In this document: positions 12,918 through 24,740 of the stretch, in pieces
Layout of the letters: every line of letters begins with the position of its first letter
How positions within the stretch are numbered: position 1 is the stretch's first letter
Source: Drosophila miranda
Lineage: Eukaryota; Arthropoda; Insecta; Diptera; Drosophilidae
NCBI RefSeq assembly: GCF_003369915.1
Contig: NC_046674.1
Span: 11,098,001 to 11,162,000, forward strand
DNA length: 64,000 nt
Direction: 5' to 3'
The notes under the pieces: model-generated
The model's input: only the letters and a program-made list of their open reading frames with translations
Databases searched by the model: none
Told to the model about the DNA's origin: nothing
Translations under genes and position numbers: made by a program

Positions 12918-15358
12918 TTACATGGCATAGGTGTTGCCACCCAGTCCTGATCCTGCCCCGCCATTGGGGCACTCCACTTTGACGCGCTCGAGGAACTCGT
13001 GCGGGGGCGAGGAGGCCATGCTGGCGCCACTCTCGCTGTTGCTGTCGCCGCCGTGGCCGTGCAGCGACATGGCCATCATCAGCTCTTCCTCGTCCTTGAG
13101 GCAGGCCGACTCCAGGTGCTTGTTGAGGTACGACTTGAGCGCAAACGTCTTGTGGCAGCGCTTGCACTCGAAGTTCTTGTCGACGGAGTGCGTCTGCATG
13201 TGGGCGCGGAGGTTGGAGCGATCCGCGAAGGCCTTGCCGCAGTGCGCACAGCCGTACGGCTTCTCGCCGGTGTGGGAGCGCAGATGGCCCTGGAGCAGCC
13301 AGGGGCGCGAGAAGAGCTTGCCGCAGACGCCGCAGCTGTGCGAGAGCTTGTGCGTCAGCACGTGCATGGCCAGGGCCGGCATGGACACGTACGCCTTGCC
13401 GCATGTGTGGCACTTCTTGGCCGACTGCGAGTCCAGGGAGCGGTGCGTCTGCTTGTGGCGCGACAGGTTGCTTGATGTGGCATACTGCTTGCCGCACTCG
13501 GAGCAGGTGTACTTGGTCTTCTGCTGGTCCTGCACCACCACGGCGGCCGGATCTGCCACATGCTTCCGCTTGGAGCGGCCGTCGCTCACGAAGAAGGCCT
13601 CGTAGGTGTAGGCCACCGTCTTGGCCGCCTGCGTGCCGCCCGCCTCCCCGTCCACCGACCCGCCGTCGCAGTCCTGGTTCGTGTTGGTCGTGTTGCTGTT
13701 CTCGTTTTGCACGCTGCTGCCACTGCCGCTGCCGCTGCAGCTGAGGATGCTCCCGTGGCTGCTGCTGGCCGGGCTGCTGGGCATCGCGTGCTGGGAGCTG
13801 GCACTCGAGGCGTTGCTCGAGGGGCGTTGTTCGTTCACCGCGCTGGCTGCAGCAGCCAATTCGGCAATCGATGACGTGCTCCGTAGATGCGCATGCGCCT
13901 CGAAGGACGCGGAGTGGGAGTGGGAGTGGTTGTGGACCAGAGCGTGCTGCTGCTGCTGCTGCTGCTGCTGCAGGGGCAAGTGATGCGAATGCTGTTGATG
14001 ATGCTGTTGATGCTGTTGATGCTGTTGATGCTGCTGCTGTTGCTGTTGCTGCTGCTGCAGCTGGTGTGGCTGCGTGGGCGGATGGAAGGCGGTCGAGGCG
14101 CTCAGGTCCAATATGGCATGGGCCGCGTGCAGGTCCTCCTCGGCCGGGATCCGCTTGCGGTACCCATGCGTCGGCTTGTCGTCCAGCGAGTACGGCCGGT
14201 AAATGTCCTTCTTCTTGGGGGGCAGCGACAGTGTGGCTCCCGTGCTGCTGAAGCACTTGCGCTCACTCGATGTCTGGCCGGTTTCCATCTTGATGTGCGG
14301 ACTGTAGCGGTCCACCATCCGATCGCCAGCGCCGCTGGGCGAGCACGAGGGCGACGATGTGGTGGACGACGGCGGTGTCTGGTACGAAGCCAGATGCTGA
14401 TCTCCGGCGGGACTGCTTCCGTTGCCGGAGGCGGCTGCCACCAGGGCTGTGGCCGCGGCACGGATGACGGTGATCTCGCTCTCCATTCGGGGCAGGTACG
14501 CGGTGTAGTGCAGCGGGGACAGTTCGCGGGTGTAGCCTGCAAAACGCGAGACGAAAGAGAGATGGATGTGGGTTAGTTTTCTGTGGGATGTGCTAGAAAT
14601 GTGCAACAGTTAGACAGAAAGAGAAGCTCACTGTTTGGGTGATCGGGTATCGGGTCCCCAAAGGTATGCTATAATTATTGCTATTAATCAAAGGACGGTT
14701 TTCTTGGATTTTTCTACTATTTCTTCTACCATCAGATATTTTTGAAAGATGCAAATCCTGGATGGAATTCGAATAATTTTGTACTATTTTGTGGCGTTGT
14801 GTTAGCTTTGAATACATTTTTGAAGGATTCTATGATGTAGAAATGACTCTCGTTCTTTACTCATTTTAAATCACATAATTTATCTTTGTTTTACTCTCAT
14901 GACCTTCTCCAATTGCCGAGTGGCGAAAGTTAAGCCCGAAAAGGAACGTGAATTACCTTGGGCTCCCCTTGAAGTGTGGCCTGCCGCCCGGACGGGAATG
15001 GGAATCACAAACAGCATTGAGTGACAACAAAGGCAATTAAATGGATTCTGAATTGTTTCGCAATCGAACAATGGTCGCATCAATGACAGCGATTACGTGC
15101 TTTCCCCGTGGCATGCTACGCCCGCACCCCCGCAACCCACATCCCACCCATCGGTCGCTCACTCTCTTTTATTTGGGAGAAAGTTTCCTGCGGCAAACTT
15201 ACCGTTGTAAACATTGCTGGCCACTCGCGTCGCCGCCTCCGGCGAGTGGGGTGGCGGACTGGGCGCCGTGGTGCCCGCCGTGGGGGAGCTTGGACCCCAG
15301 CACTTGGCCGATGTCGTGGTTGTTGCTGTCACTGTTGCTGTTGTGCTCTCGTTGCTGT

Positions 15359-15395
<37 letters not shown>

Positions 15396-15722
15396 ATTTG
15401 TGGCTTCTGCGGCGGTGGCTCCTGCTGCTGTTGCTGCTACTGAGGCAATGGTTGTGCGTTGTTTTTCCAACTTGGTCAGAAATTTATCGCCCACAACATC
15501 GATCTCCTCGTCATCGTCGAGGGTGGAGCGACGCGATTTGAGATGCGACAGATCTTCATCTCTGGAAGTAGTCGATGTATTTGTGGCATTTTGCTGCTGC
15601 TGATGCTGCTGCTGCTGCTGCTGCTGTTGCTGTTGCTGTTGCTGCGGCTGTTGTGTATTGTCCTCGGACCGATCCAGCCAGGGATAAGCCTTCCATTTCT
15701 TCGCTATCAGGCAACGCGGCAT
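12918..15722 (-). CDS. scrt: Scratch-family zinc-finger repressor (SNAG form), 712 aa
   Basis: Two coding exons: 15722-15203 (520 nt, donor GTAAGT) and 14536-12918 (1619 nt, acceptor TTTTGCAG), joined in phase 1 at a Gly codon. The start is the ATG giving MPRCLIAKKWKAYPW, a SNAG repression domain that must be N-terminal. PolyQ runs lie at about 24-45 and 332-370. The Scratch box YEAFFVSDGRSKRK lies at about 485-498. Five zinc fingers lie at about 516-538, 548-569, 573-595, 601-623 and 629-652; the fifth is C2HC, as in Snail/Scratch proteins. Family members bind CAGGTG-type E-boxes in the nucleus and repress non-neural genes in neurons. Two Drosophila Scratch genes lie in this region (scrt and CG12605). 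I assign scrt here because SNAG plus Scratch box match vertebrate SCRT1/2 best, but the two names could be swapped. Confidence 0.85.
14537..15202 (-). other. Intron of the SNAG-Scratch gene
   Basis: A 666-bp intron with donor GTAAGT at 15202-15197 and acceptor TTTTGCAG at 14537-14538. It shows no internal gene, only AT-rich sequence and a GC-richer stretch near 14940-15000. Confidence 0.85.
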
Positions 15723-16968
15723 CTTGGCTAACGGAAGCGGAAGGGGTAAAGCTGAAGGCAGGGGCAGAAGCAGAGGCAGCGGCAAAGGCAGCTGTGAGGC
15801 TGGGGCTTAGTATAGGCTGCTGGAGGAGCGTTGGATGTCGGATCAGGTCGATCCAGAGCGGTAGTAAAGTGCTGAAGCGAGATTCGATTTTCGAACGAGC
15901 AAAGACCGTCTGAGGGGTATTCGTTTGTGGCAAAGCGGAAAGGAAACGTTGCTGATTTTATTTCGCAAGAACTGATGACGCATGTGAAAATAGATTTGGC
16001 TCGCCGAAAGTATCTTAGAGATTTACTTGTACAGGTTGTCGGGACTGGGCATACTGCCGTCTCTTCTCCCGTTTGTTCCTCCTTTTAGTGGGTTCGCATT
16101 TTATGGATTGCTTTTCTGCTTTCTGTTTCGTTTCTTTAGATTTGGTTCACGTTTTACGGGTTCGCTTGGGTTTCTTGGGTTTGGTTTGGTTTGGTTTTGC
16201 AGTTGCTTTTGTTTCTGTTTCTGTTTCTGTTGGTTAGGATTCCTCGGATTTCACAGCCTCTTTACATATTTCTGCGCTTGATTTGTTGCCAGACCTGGGA
16301 CCCAGACCCGTATCCGTCATTAAGTTGGAGTTGAAGTTGAAGTTGGAGCCACGTTTTGGGTCAATCCTCGGCACTGCTGCTCTCCTATACACGGACCCGG
16401 GGACACAGACACTTTCACGTACACGGACACGTACACGGACACGGACACGGACACGTTCGCGTTGGCTGCGTGTGGCTTATCGATTTTTACATTTGCGTTT
16501 ACGTTTACGTTTGTTTTTACACGAAATGGACTCAAAACATAACGGTTTCGTATGGCTGCGGGGTGGTGTCCTCTCTTTTGTGGGGAATATTCTCCGATTT
16601 GGGCCTGACCTGCGAGTATATATCCTTCGGATATGGCTTATTGCTTCTTTTGTGGCTCGCTTGGTTGGTTGTTTGGTTTTTTTTTTTGTTGTTCGGAAAC
16701 AATTTGAAAAAAAAACTTTATCGAGTCAAAAAAAATGTTTATACAGAAAGTATAGCTTTAGTTGTAGTTGTAGTTTTAGTTGCAGTTGTAGTTGTAGGCT
16801 TAGTGGTAAAGGTTAAGTGAGGTTGACGCGAGTTGAGAATAGTTAAGTTTTTATTATTGTTGTTGTTGTTGGTAGTGAAAAAATTGATTTAGGAGAAAAT
16901 ATAATATTATATAAGATAGAGAAGAAATGCGAACGAACCGAATGCTTGAATGCTTATGAGCACCAACT
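15723..16968 (-). promoter_or_regulatory. Probable 5' leader and initiator of the SNAG-Scratch gene
   Basis: A TCAGTT sequence on the minus strand (16970-16965) matches the fly initiator and would place a start near 16968, giving a leader of about 1.2 kb. A TATAAG lies at 16987-16982, too close (19 bp) for a standard TATA box. The leader contains ACGGAC hexamers (16407-16463), TTACGT/TTTACG units near 16490-16515, TAGTTG units (16757-16800) and a TTG run near 16855. Further noncoding exons are possible. Confidence 0.35.
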
Positions 16969-16989
16969 GAACGAAACCGCGCTTATAAG

Positions 16990-19719
16990 GGTTGTCCGAA
17001 TGGGGCGGCAAGGCCGTTTTCAGCTACACCCGCCGCAAATGTTGCCGTGTTGCCGACTTAATGTTGCTGCAAATCGTCCAGATGTTGCTGGCAGCATACA
17101 CTGAACGAAGGCCCGAAGCGCCGCTTCTAAGGGTGCCGAATGACACGAAGCCGCAGCGAGAGAGCGGAACGGAATGGCAGAGCAGTGGAACACAAAAACA
17201 CAGCCCCTAAAATGCCAACCCCCAAGAATGGAACCGTAGCTGTTGCTATTGCTGTTGCTTGTCGGCAGGGCAGTGGCACACGTTGGAAATTATTCAATTT
17301 CTGTCAAATCTATATGAAATGTACTAAAATTTCATTGAAACTCTACCGTCAAGGCGTGCTTTCATCCTCTATAGGTCGTATAGCTACATTTTCAATGCAA
17401 ATCAGAGTCTTTTAGCTCGTTATATTCGACATATTTGACGGTGTAGAGCCTCCCCGGGCGACACGGCAACAATCAGGAAGTGTTTCATTGACCAAACGTT
17501 CCCCATTTCGTTTCCATTTCGTAATTGTTGCGCCTCTCTCTGGCGCTCCTTGTCTCAGGACATACCTGAATTGGCTCATGGCTCTTTTGGCTCGGGGCTC
17601 GGGCCCCTCCCCTCCTGCTCCTGCTGCTGCTCCCTTTTGTTATTGAGCATTACAGGGTGGATTTTCGCAACAGCCTGCCCCGCCGTCTCGTCGCGTCGCT
17701 CACAGAATGTGGCAGTTGTGCCGAGTTAATTGCTGTTGCATTGCATTTGTTGCTCCGTTCTGATTTTCAACAAATTGCCAGCGACGGCGACGCCTGGGGA
17801 GGGGGAAGCAACAGTCCTGGGTCCTTGGTCGTTGGTCCTTGGTTCTAACTCAGTTAGTACAAGATAAACAGCAAACTAACTCCTGTCGCTCTATGTCCCT
17901 GCAACGCCCTGCTGCCATGCCCTTCCCCCCCATGTCCTCCACATCCTCCATATCCTCCATATCCTCCATGCCCTCTATGTCAGCTTGGCTCTCCACTGGG
18001 CATGAATAAGTGGTTTACTTTCTGGATCAAAGGTCGGGATGTGGACTCAAATCGGTCTATGATTAATTGCAGACCGGACAGAGTCCGTTTTGATTGACAG
18101 CTGGATGTGTCATATGTCACACTCAGAAAAATGAATGCTTTCCAATTTCGAGCCACGATTCCTGTCCAAATATTTACAGTAAAAGTTTTTAAAGATTTCG
18201 GTGAAGTAAAAAACAGGACATACCCGTATGCATATAAGTGGGAGATTCGATAGAGTAAATTACGGCAGTCCCGTCGGGATACGGCATATAACTTCCATAT
18301 CCAAATCCATATCTGAAGAATGTAAATATGTACATACTACATATATACATACATATGTATGTATTGGTACATAATCTGTTCAACCTCGTAGTAAGACTCC
18401 ACACACAACAACAGACTAATTAATTAAAGTGGAGTTTTGGATTGGCAGAAGGGCTATAAGGGCTATGAGGGGCGCAAGGGGAGTCGCACAAGCGGGTCTG
18501 CATAATTAGACACTTAAATTACAAAGTTCTTAACCTTTTAATTAGCCAGAGACAACAGACAATTTGTCTGCTCCGACTAACTTTCGCAGCATAACAGAAA
18601 TATTTAACAGACAGCTTCTGCAGTGTGGATGAGGTTTCAGGACTTTAAATTCCATATTTTTTTATGGGAATTTCGTTTGGGTTTTCTATGGTATCCCAGC
18701 TCCGAGGGGCCTTCCGTTTGCTGCTCCCCTTCCCGGAATCGTGACAGATGCAACCTCTTTTATACGGTTTCGCTGTTTAAACAGTTTCGAATTTGGAATT
18801 CTGAATTTGGAGGAAAGCCAAGAAGTGCCCTGCAACCAATCTATCTACGAGTATCTACGAGTATATCTATCCATCCATCTAGCGGACATGACAGTCGACG
18901 GGTCGACTGGTCGACTGTAGGGTCAGGGCCATAAGGACCTCTTCGGGCATTCCTTGAAAATGAATGTCTGTATGTAAATATGAATGCTAATGTAACGTAT
19001 AGGCCATCTGTGGAATTCGACTGCACTAATTACAACAAAGAATGGGGTTCGGCACCTCCCCCTTCCCCCCCCTAGAAATGGAAATGGAAGCCCTACGTAT
19101 GCGCTTGGGCGTTCAGGCCCTGCGCCCTGGGTAGGTCCTTGTCACTTTGAGAAAACCACTCGCACGGCACACGGCCTCCTTCTAAATGGTAATCTGCTTT
19201 CCCTGCCAACGGCCAACAGACTTGAAGGCGAATGTGGAACAAGATGCGCTTTACACAACCCACAACGAAATTGTTGCGCTTCGTTAGCCGCACTCCTCCA
19301 CCCAGGACCCAGGGCCGATCCTTAGATCGCCGTTGGCCACGCGCACTCGCTGCCGCTGCCACTGCCGCTGCCACTGCCGCTGCCGCTGCTGGCGTTGCAG
19401 ATGTGGAGGCAGTGAGGCGATTCAAGCTCTGGCCATAGAGCATTCCATATAGCGTATAGCATATGGCTTTGGCTGCCGAATTGGAACTTACTCGTAGACA
19501 CGCGTCACGACAGGAAAGCAACGACCAAATTATGCAGCCGGCAGCAGCAGCAGGAGCAGCAGGAGCAGGAGCAGGGCCGCATGGGCGGACAGAGGGAGGC
19601 GCTCACCTGGAACAAGGACAATATGGTTAATGCAGCGACAGCGCCTTTCCTGTTTCATGTTTTACGAGTAGTTCTGCATACTATGTGGTGTGTACTACCC
19701 AGCGTAGCTATTAGTCTTT
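16990..19719. other. Intergenic, left part of the shared interval
   Basis: No coding exon is supported. Contents are simple motifs: CATCCTCCAT-type units (17930-17970), a GTATG/ATACAT patch (18320-18362), TACGAGTATC units near 18845, and a CTGCCGCTGCCA array (19350-19390). The small ORFs follow these repeats. Because it separates two divergent neural genes, regulatory content is expected, but I cannot point to a specific enhancer by eye. Confidence 0.5.
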
Positions 19720-19985
19720 GTTTATACCTTTTTTATACCCTTCCCGGGGGTGCTATAGCTGCGCCCAGAGTTTAACGACATTAAAGAGGAAAGTACCGCC
19801 CACGGTATAGAGGACTTTTCTTCTTGATCAGTATTAATCCAAGCGATAGACATAGGTACATACATATATCTCCACAAAATCCATCAGCGAATATTCATTA
19901 ATATCTGATATTCCCTTAAAAATTGATAAAACACAAGAGCTACAAGGGCATTTGGGGTTTCGGTCTGTTAAAGCTGGTCGGTCCT
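19720..19985. mobile_element. Degraded INE-1/DINE-1 (Helitron) relic
   Basis: The order of motifs matches the remembered core of the Drosophila INE-1/DINE-1 element: TTTATACCCTT (19731-19741), GTTTAACG (about 19769), an AAAGAGGAAA patch, a GTATAGAGGAC patch, then TTCTTGATCAGTAT (about 19821-19834) followed by CGATAGACAT and an AGAGCTAC patch near 19936. The spacing resembles the consensus but the match is interrupted. These are non-autonomous Helitron copies without coding capacity, common in fly intergenic DNA. Boundaries are approximate. Confidence 0.5.
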
Positions 19986-22900
19986 CACGGGGTAATGTTT
20001 TTTTTTTTTTTAGTTTATTTTGCTTTTAGGGGGGTGTACCGGGGGGAGCACTAAGAGGCTAAGCAAAGGTGCACCGCAGCCCCGTTGCGGGGATGCAGTT
20101 GAGCGCGTTTGCGAGCGTGCAAAAAGCAGCAGCCGCACCAGGACCAGGACCAGTAGCTGTAGCTGTAGCTGTAGCAGGAGCAGGAGCAGGAAATGCTCTA
20201 CAAGTGCTGCAGCTGGCCCAGCTGTTGGCTGTTATGGCTTTTCCTTGGTGATTTTGGGGTGCACCATGCCATACCCCACACCCCCACACTCCCATACTCC
20301 CACTCCCACTCCCACCACACTCCCATACGTACAGACATGCATGCAGTCCCTATTTGGCTTGTCAGCTTGCCAAAGGCTATTTGGCGTTGCCTAGCGCTGG
20401 CTCAAACTACGACTATTACGGGCTCCCACTCTCCTTTGGCTCGCTATCCGTCTCTTTCTATATAACTCACTCCATCTCTCTCTCACATGAAGTGTGACGC
20501 TCGCGTGGCACGGAAGTGACGGCGGCAGCTGTAGCCGAACTATAACCAGAAACTGTTGATCCTTTCCTCTGCCTCGCCCTACCGCCTGCCCAACAGCACC
20601 CAACAGAACAGAACAGAACAGAACTCAAAAGCAAAGGCAGGAGGCAGGAGGCATTAGGCATGAGGCATGAGGCATGCGGCAGAGCCCAAGCGAGCCAGGT
20701 GTCGGTGTCTGGCATGCTCATTCCGTTTTCCATTCATTCAATGATGTATTAAAGTGGAAACAGCACGGGTGTACGGGTGCACGAGTACCAGACAGAGTCT
20801 GGGTCCGAGTCTGATTCTGAATTGTAGCTGTACTCTCTGGCCGAGAGCATACGGAACATCCTGTGAAGTCTGCAGATCCAGAGATTAAGGGTTAAATTTG
20901 GGAATATACTCGCATCGAGCTGGGGAAATATGAAGCATAGAACTATCTACGGATGTACAACTATTCAAACAAAATCTAGGAAAGATGGACCATGAAATAT
21001 TGAATCACTTTAATTGAATTAGAGCAATCCTTAGCAATCCTGCCCCATGTCCTGCAGTATGTTCGGCTGTAGTTTATGGCAACATAAACCAATCAGCTTC
21101 TGCCCTACAAAGGAGAGTATTCACGCTTCGTTGGCTCTGCAATTGACTTCGCTTTCATCTTTATTGTATTCGCGTTGTCTGTCTGTGGGTCGGTTTTTGG
21201 TCCCTGTACAATTCGTACCTCTGAGCGTGGTCTCGGTCTCTCCTCCCGGACGCTGTCGAGTTTTTCCCAAATGCTATTTATTCCTGTTTCTGCTGTAATT
21301 TCATTGTTACTCCTTTTTGAATGGCTTTGCAACCACCCCATCCTGGTAGTAGTCGTCGTCGTCATCATCATCATCATCATCAGAGCAACAGCGGCAGCAG
21401 CAACACCACCACCACCTCTCACTGCCTCGACAGCAACAGCAACAGCAATATTACCGCCGAACCACCCATCCGCCCAACCACCCCGTTTTGGCATTTTTTG
21501 GCGTCTGCATAGAAACAGCAGCTAACAGGTAAAGCAATTGGGAATAAAAAGAACAACGGGCGAAATAAAGGTGGGTTTACGTCATCGCCCGAAATTGCAC
21601 TTTGCTCAGTTTTGATGGGCAAACTTATTAGCATATCCTGCAACAGGATATAGAAGCTCCTGCCTCCTGACTGCTGCTGACTGCTGCTGACTGCTGCCGA
21701 CTGCTGCTTGCTAGCTGCTAGCTGCCTGCCACTCACTCCTGCCACCGCCACAACTTGTGCGGCTTCCACAGCCAGCCCAAAAACTGGACACACGCGTCCG
21801 AGTTGAGCTGAGTTCAGTTACCATTCCGGTAATTTGAAACTTTGTATTTTTAATTACATTTGTTTGGGCTTTCGGCCGAATCGGTTGTTGAGTCGGGGAA
21901 ATCTCACTGCCGGGATAGGGATTCTCTCTTCGGGGATCCTCTGTCCTGCCTGCCTCCCTCTCCCTCCATGCCACCATGCCACCATGCCATCATCGACATC
22001 GACATCGACTCCTTCCTCCTGCAGCAGGCAGCTGTTGCAGTCGGACAACAAAAGCGAGTGGAAACCCACAAATCGTTAGACGAGACGCGAACGAGACTCT
22101 GGGTTCAAAGACCTCTCCTCATGCGAGTAAGAGTATGTGCTGAAGGAGCAGCAACAGAAGGAGTAGGGGGCACGAAAAAGAGCACGAACCCCGGTCCGGG
22201 CTGAGGTGCGGTCCATGTAGAAAAGGACCAAATATTTCGGCCCTCTGCCTGTGGGATGGCCTCGCCCTCTGATCCTTCGACGGGACATCGTTTGACGATC
22301 TACATAAACACAACAACGGCATCAAGGATGATAATGATGATTGTGCTGCCAGTAGACTGTTCTGCTTCTCTAAAAAACTGCCAAAGGGCGAACCTATCCG
22401 ATACGATACGATACGATCCCATACGAGCCGAGCCGATCCGAACCGAAGCGAACCCCAGCGAGAGAAGAGCCGCTTTTCATTCGCCTTTCAACAATTTTCC
22501 CGACAGCTGTCCACATTGGCATTATTTCATTTTTCCTCATTTTCCTCATCGATGCAACAGCAGCTGATTCCTGACCCTGGCTCTTGCCTCCTGCCTCCCG
22601 GCGTCTGGCTCTGGTTGAGGCTCTGGTTCTGGTTCTGGTTTTCTGCATTCTGGTCCTACACTGACGGCTGCACCCAGTTCTTGAATTTCAATTCGGGATT
22701 GGGCTCAGGCTTGGGTCCAGGTCTGGGCCTCGGCCTGGGTCTGGGTCTGGGTTAGTGCCCTCTGGCATTTGTTTTGTTTGCCAGCCATAAACTAATGGCT
22801 GTCAGGCAGCAGAGAGGCAGCAGAATAAACCATAGAATAAGCAGCAGAAGCAGGATAGAAAGTATGGGAGAATGGGATAAGTATTTTGAATATGGGAGGT

Positions 22901-23460
22901 TGCGTTGATTCTGGCTGCTGTTGATTCAATTAATCGCCCAAAAGAAGTCAAAGTTGTGGAGGGAGGCACGCCTATTGAGTGTCAATCAGAGAAGAGCTGC
23001 CATTGAAGTAGAGTCTTCAATTTGTGGGAATTACGGGGACGCTACTGAAAGGAACCATTCTGCAATTGTGTTTGTGCAAATTAGAAATGCCAAATTTGAC
23101 AGATACTTCATAAATTCACATGTCCCTTGAACATATGCGAGCTGAAGGGATCAAATATACCTACTAGTAAGCCAACGATTGTGGAAAGACAATACTACTA
23201 TTCAGAGATGTCTAAAGAGTCCGGAAGTGTTTTATTATATCAGTTACACATTGAACATTGTATCTTGTGTGCACCACAGCATTATGTGTGAATTACAGCT
23301 GTGATATTACGCACAAGAAATAGCTCTGTTTCAAATTGAAGTAAACACATGTTTAGAAACGGATTGTATGCATATAAAATAATATATTATAGTCAATGAA
23401 TCGCTGTGGCTTTTTCTTTAATTTGGAGTGTAATAACGCTGATATGGTACTTCATTCGGA
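19986..23460. other. Intergenic simple-sequence interval
   Basis: No supported exon. Visible tracts include CCAGGA/AGCTGT hexamers (20137-20190), CCCACACTCCCA units (20278-20330), AGGCATG units (20637-20680), CATCAT and CACCAC triplets (21360-21415), CTGACTGCTG units (21667-21708), GATACGATAC/CCGAGCCG units (22398-22455) and CTGGGT/CTGGGC hexamers (22683-22755). The apparent reading frames are by-products of these repeats. Confidence 0.5.
22683..22755. repeat. CTGGGT-type hexamer array
   Basis: Consecutive GGTCTGGGC, GGCCTGGGT and GTCTGGGT units with a 6-bp period. The same hexamer family recurs at 33699-33752 and, in complementary form, at 34763-34850. Confidence 0.7.
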
Positions 23461-23462
23461 GC

Positions 23463-24740
23463 TGCCAGGATGGCCTACGAAGTGGATTTCCACCAGTTAC
23501 AAGGTAGTTCTTTTCGCAAGATTTCCTTAACTTTATTGATGCGATATATTGGCCATAACTGCATCAAGGAGCTGCCTAATATCCTGGATAGGATGGGTGA
23601 ACCGAAGACTTTATCTCTCGTAATTGCCAAATCCCATTGGAGCTCAAATTCGGATGAATCGACTACTTATACTCGTCGGAGTCCATCAGCAATATAATTG
23701 TGCATATATCACAGGCAATATGTCGTCACTGATTGAGGTCTAACACTCTAAATCTGAGGAGTAATCATCTCAAGAAACTGCTCGATGAGATCTCTTTAAG
23801 ATCTGGTATACATTCCTGACCTTTCTTTAGTAGATAATTAGATTAGGCAGATAAGGCAATATACGCAACAGTGTCCTTCGTTGAGAATTGCCAGGATGGA
23901 TGGATTTTCTATGCAATGGATTTTCCCCAGTGTAAGCTGCAGGGAACGAAAGTTCGTATGATTTCCCCAATGTTAAATAATTTCATTGTTGCCCACATCC
24001 TAAGTTGTCACTCAATGTCTAAATGTGGCTCTCCATCGCAATAAGAATCTCCGGGTATTGAACATCGTATAAAACATTTGGAATGAGTTCGAAACTACTG
24101 CCAGATATATTCCGTTCTTCATCTGACAAAGTGTCTTCAGGCCCGAATGAGGTTGTAGTAATTCAGATCCTGATCGATTACGAAATTCTTCAGGCGGCTC
24201 ACAGATCGGATAACACTTTCAGCTGATTCTGAAAGTTGTCACGACATTGCGGGAAATCAGCAGAGAATGCTTGTTCACTGCTAACAGATATGTAAGTTAT
24301 GTATATCCAGGAGTTAGCTCCATTTGGATGCCACATTATACATTGAAGGAACTGTTGGCCCTGGCCTTAGCATTGGCAAGTTTTCTCATAACCAGTCGAA
24401 GTCTGTTGCAGTGGCCTTAAAAGTCCCCCTGTCCTCAGGAATTCTAATTTCTTGAGTTTTCCGAGTGTTTCCGGCAACGTTGTGGTTGTGGATCTCATCA
24501 GGCAGTGGGTTTGGAAGCTGATTGTCCCTTCGACAAGCGATGTCATACTCTATTGCTTATATGGCCTTCAGCATGTGTACATACGCAATCGGTTCCTCCG
24601 ATTCGGGGTTTCGATTCGATAGTGTTCAATGTTGGGCCACGGGGGCTTCCGAGGTCCAACGTTTCCGATTCGCACATATTTTCACAGACAATTGATATCA
24701 TTTTGGGGCAACATACGTTCTAGCAATCAGGTACATGAGC
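23463..24740 (+). pseudogene. Degenerate coding relic, LRR-like, with internal duplication
   Basis: The first 230 bases (from ATG 23470) encode MAYEVDFHQLQ followed by a conserved-looking stretch to a stop at 23697. Further coding-like text appears in a shifted frame: bases 23733-23818 read NLRSNHLKKLLDEIS within a leucine-rich-repeat-like pattern. A second diverged copy of the opening segment starts near 23889, sharing GCCAGGATGG, TGGATTT(T)CCCCAGT and GATTTCC blocks. Later frames contain coding-like fragments broken by many stops. I interpret this as remains of a tandemly duplicated LRR gene, perhaps of an F-box/LRR family, but family identity is a guess. Base composition here is less repetitive than in the flanks. 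Confidence 0.35.

Noticed and set aside
12895..14256. A 453-codon minus-strand frame and long plus-strand frames (13887-14576, 12931-13605) over the Scratch exon
   Set aside because: They are shifted or antisense readings of the zinc-finger and CAG-repeat exon and show no domain; the 712-aa frame explains the region.
15723..15785. N-terminal extension PLPLLLPLPSALPLP of the Scratch protein
   Set aside because: Starts at a TTG codon and is a repeat translation; SNAG must begin at the ATG at 15722.
16982..16987. TATAAG as TATA box for the SNAG-Scratch gene
   Set aside because: Only 19 bp from the candidate initiator, not the required 28-34.
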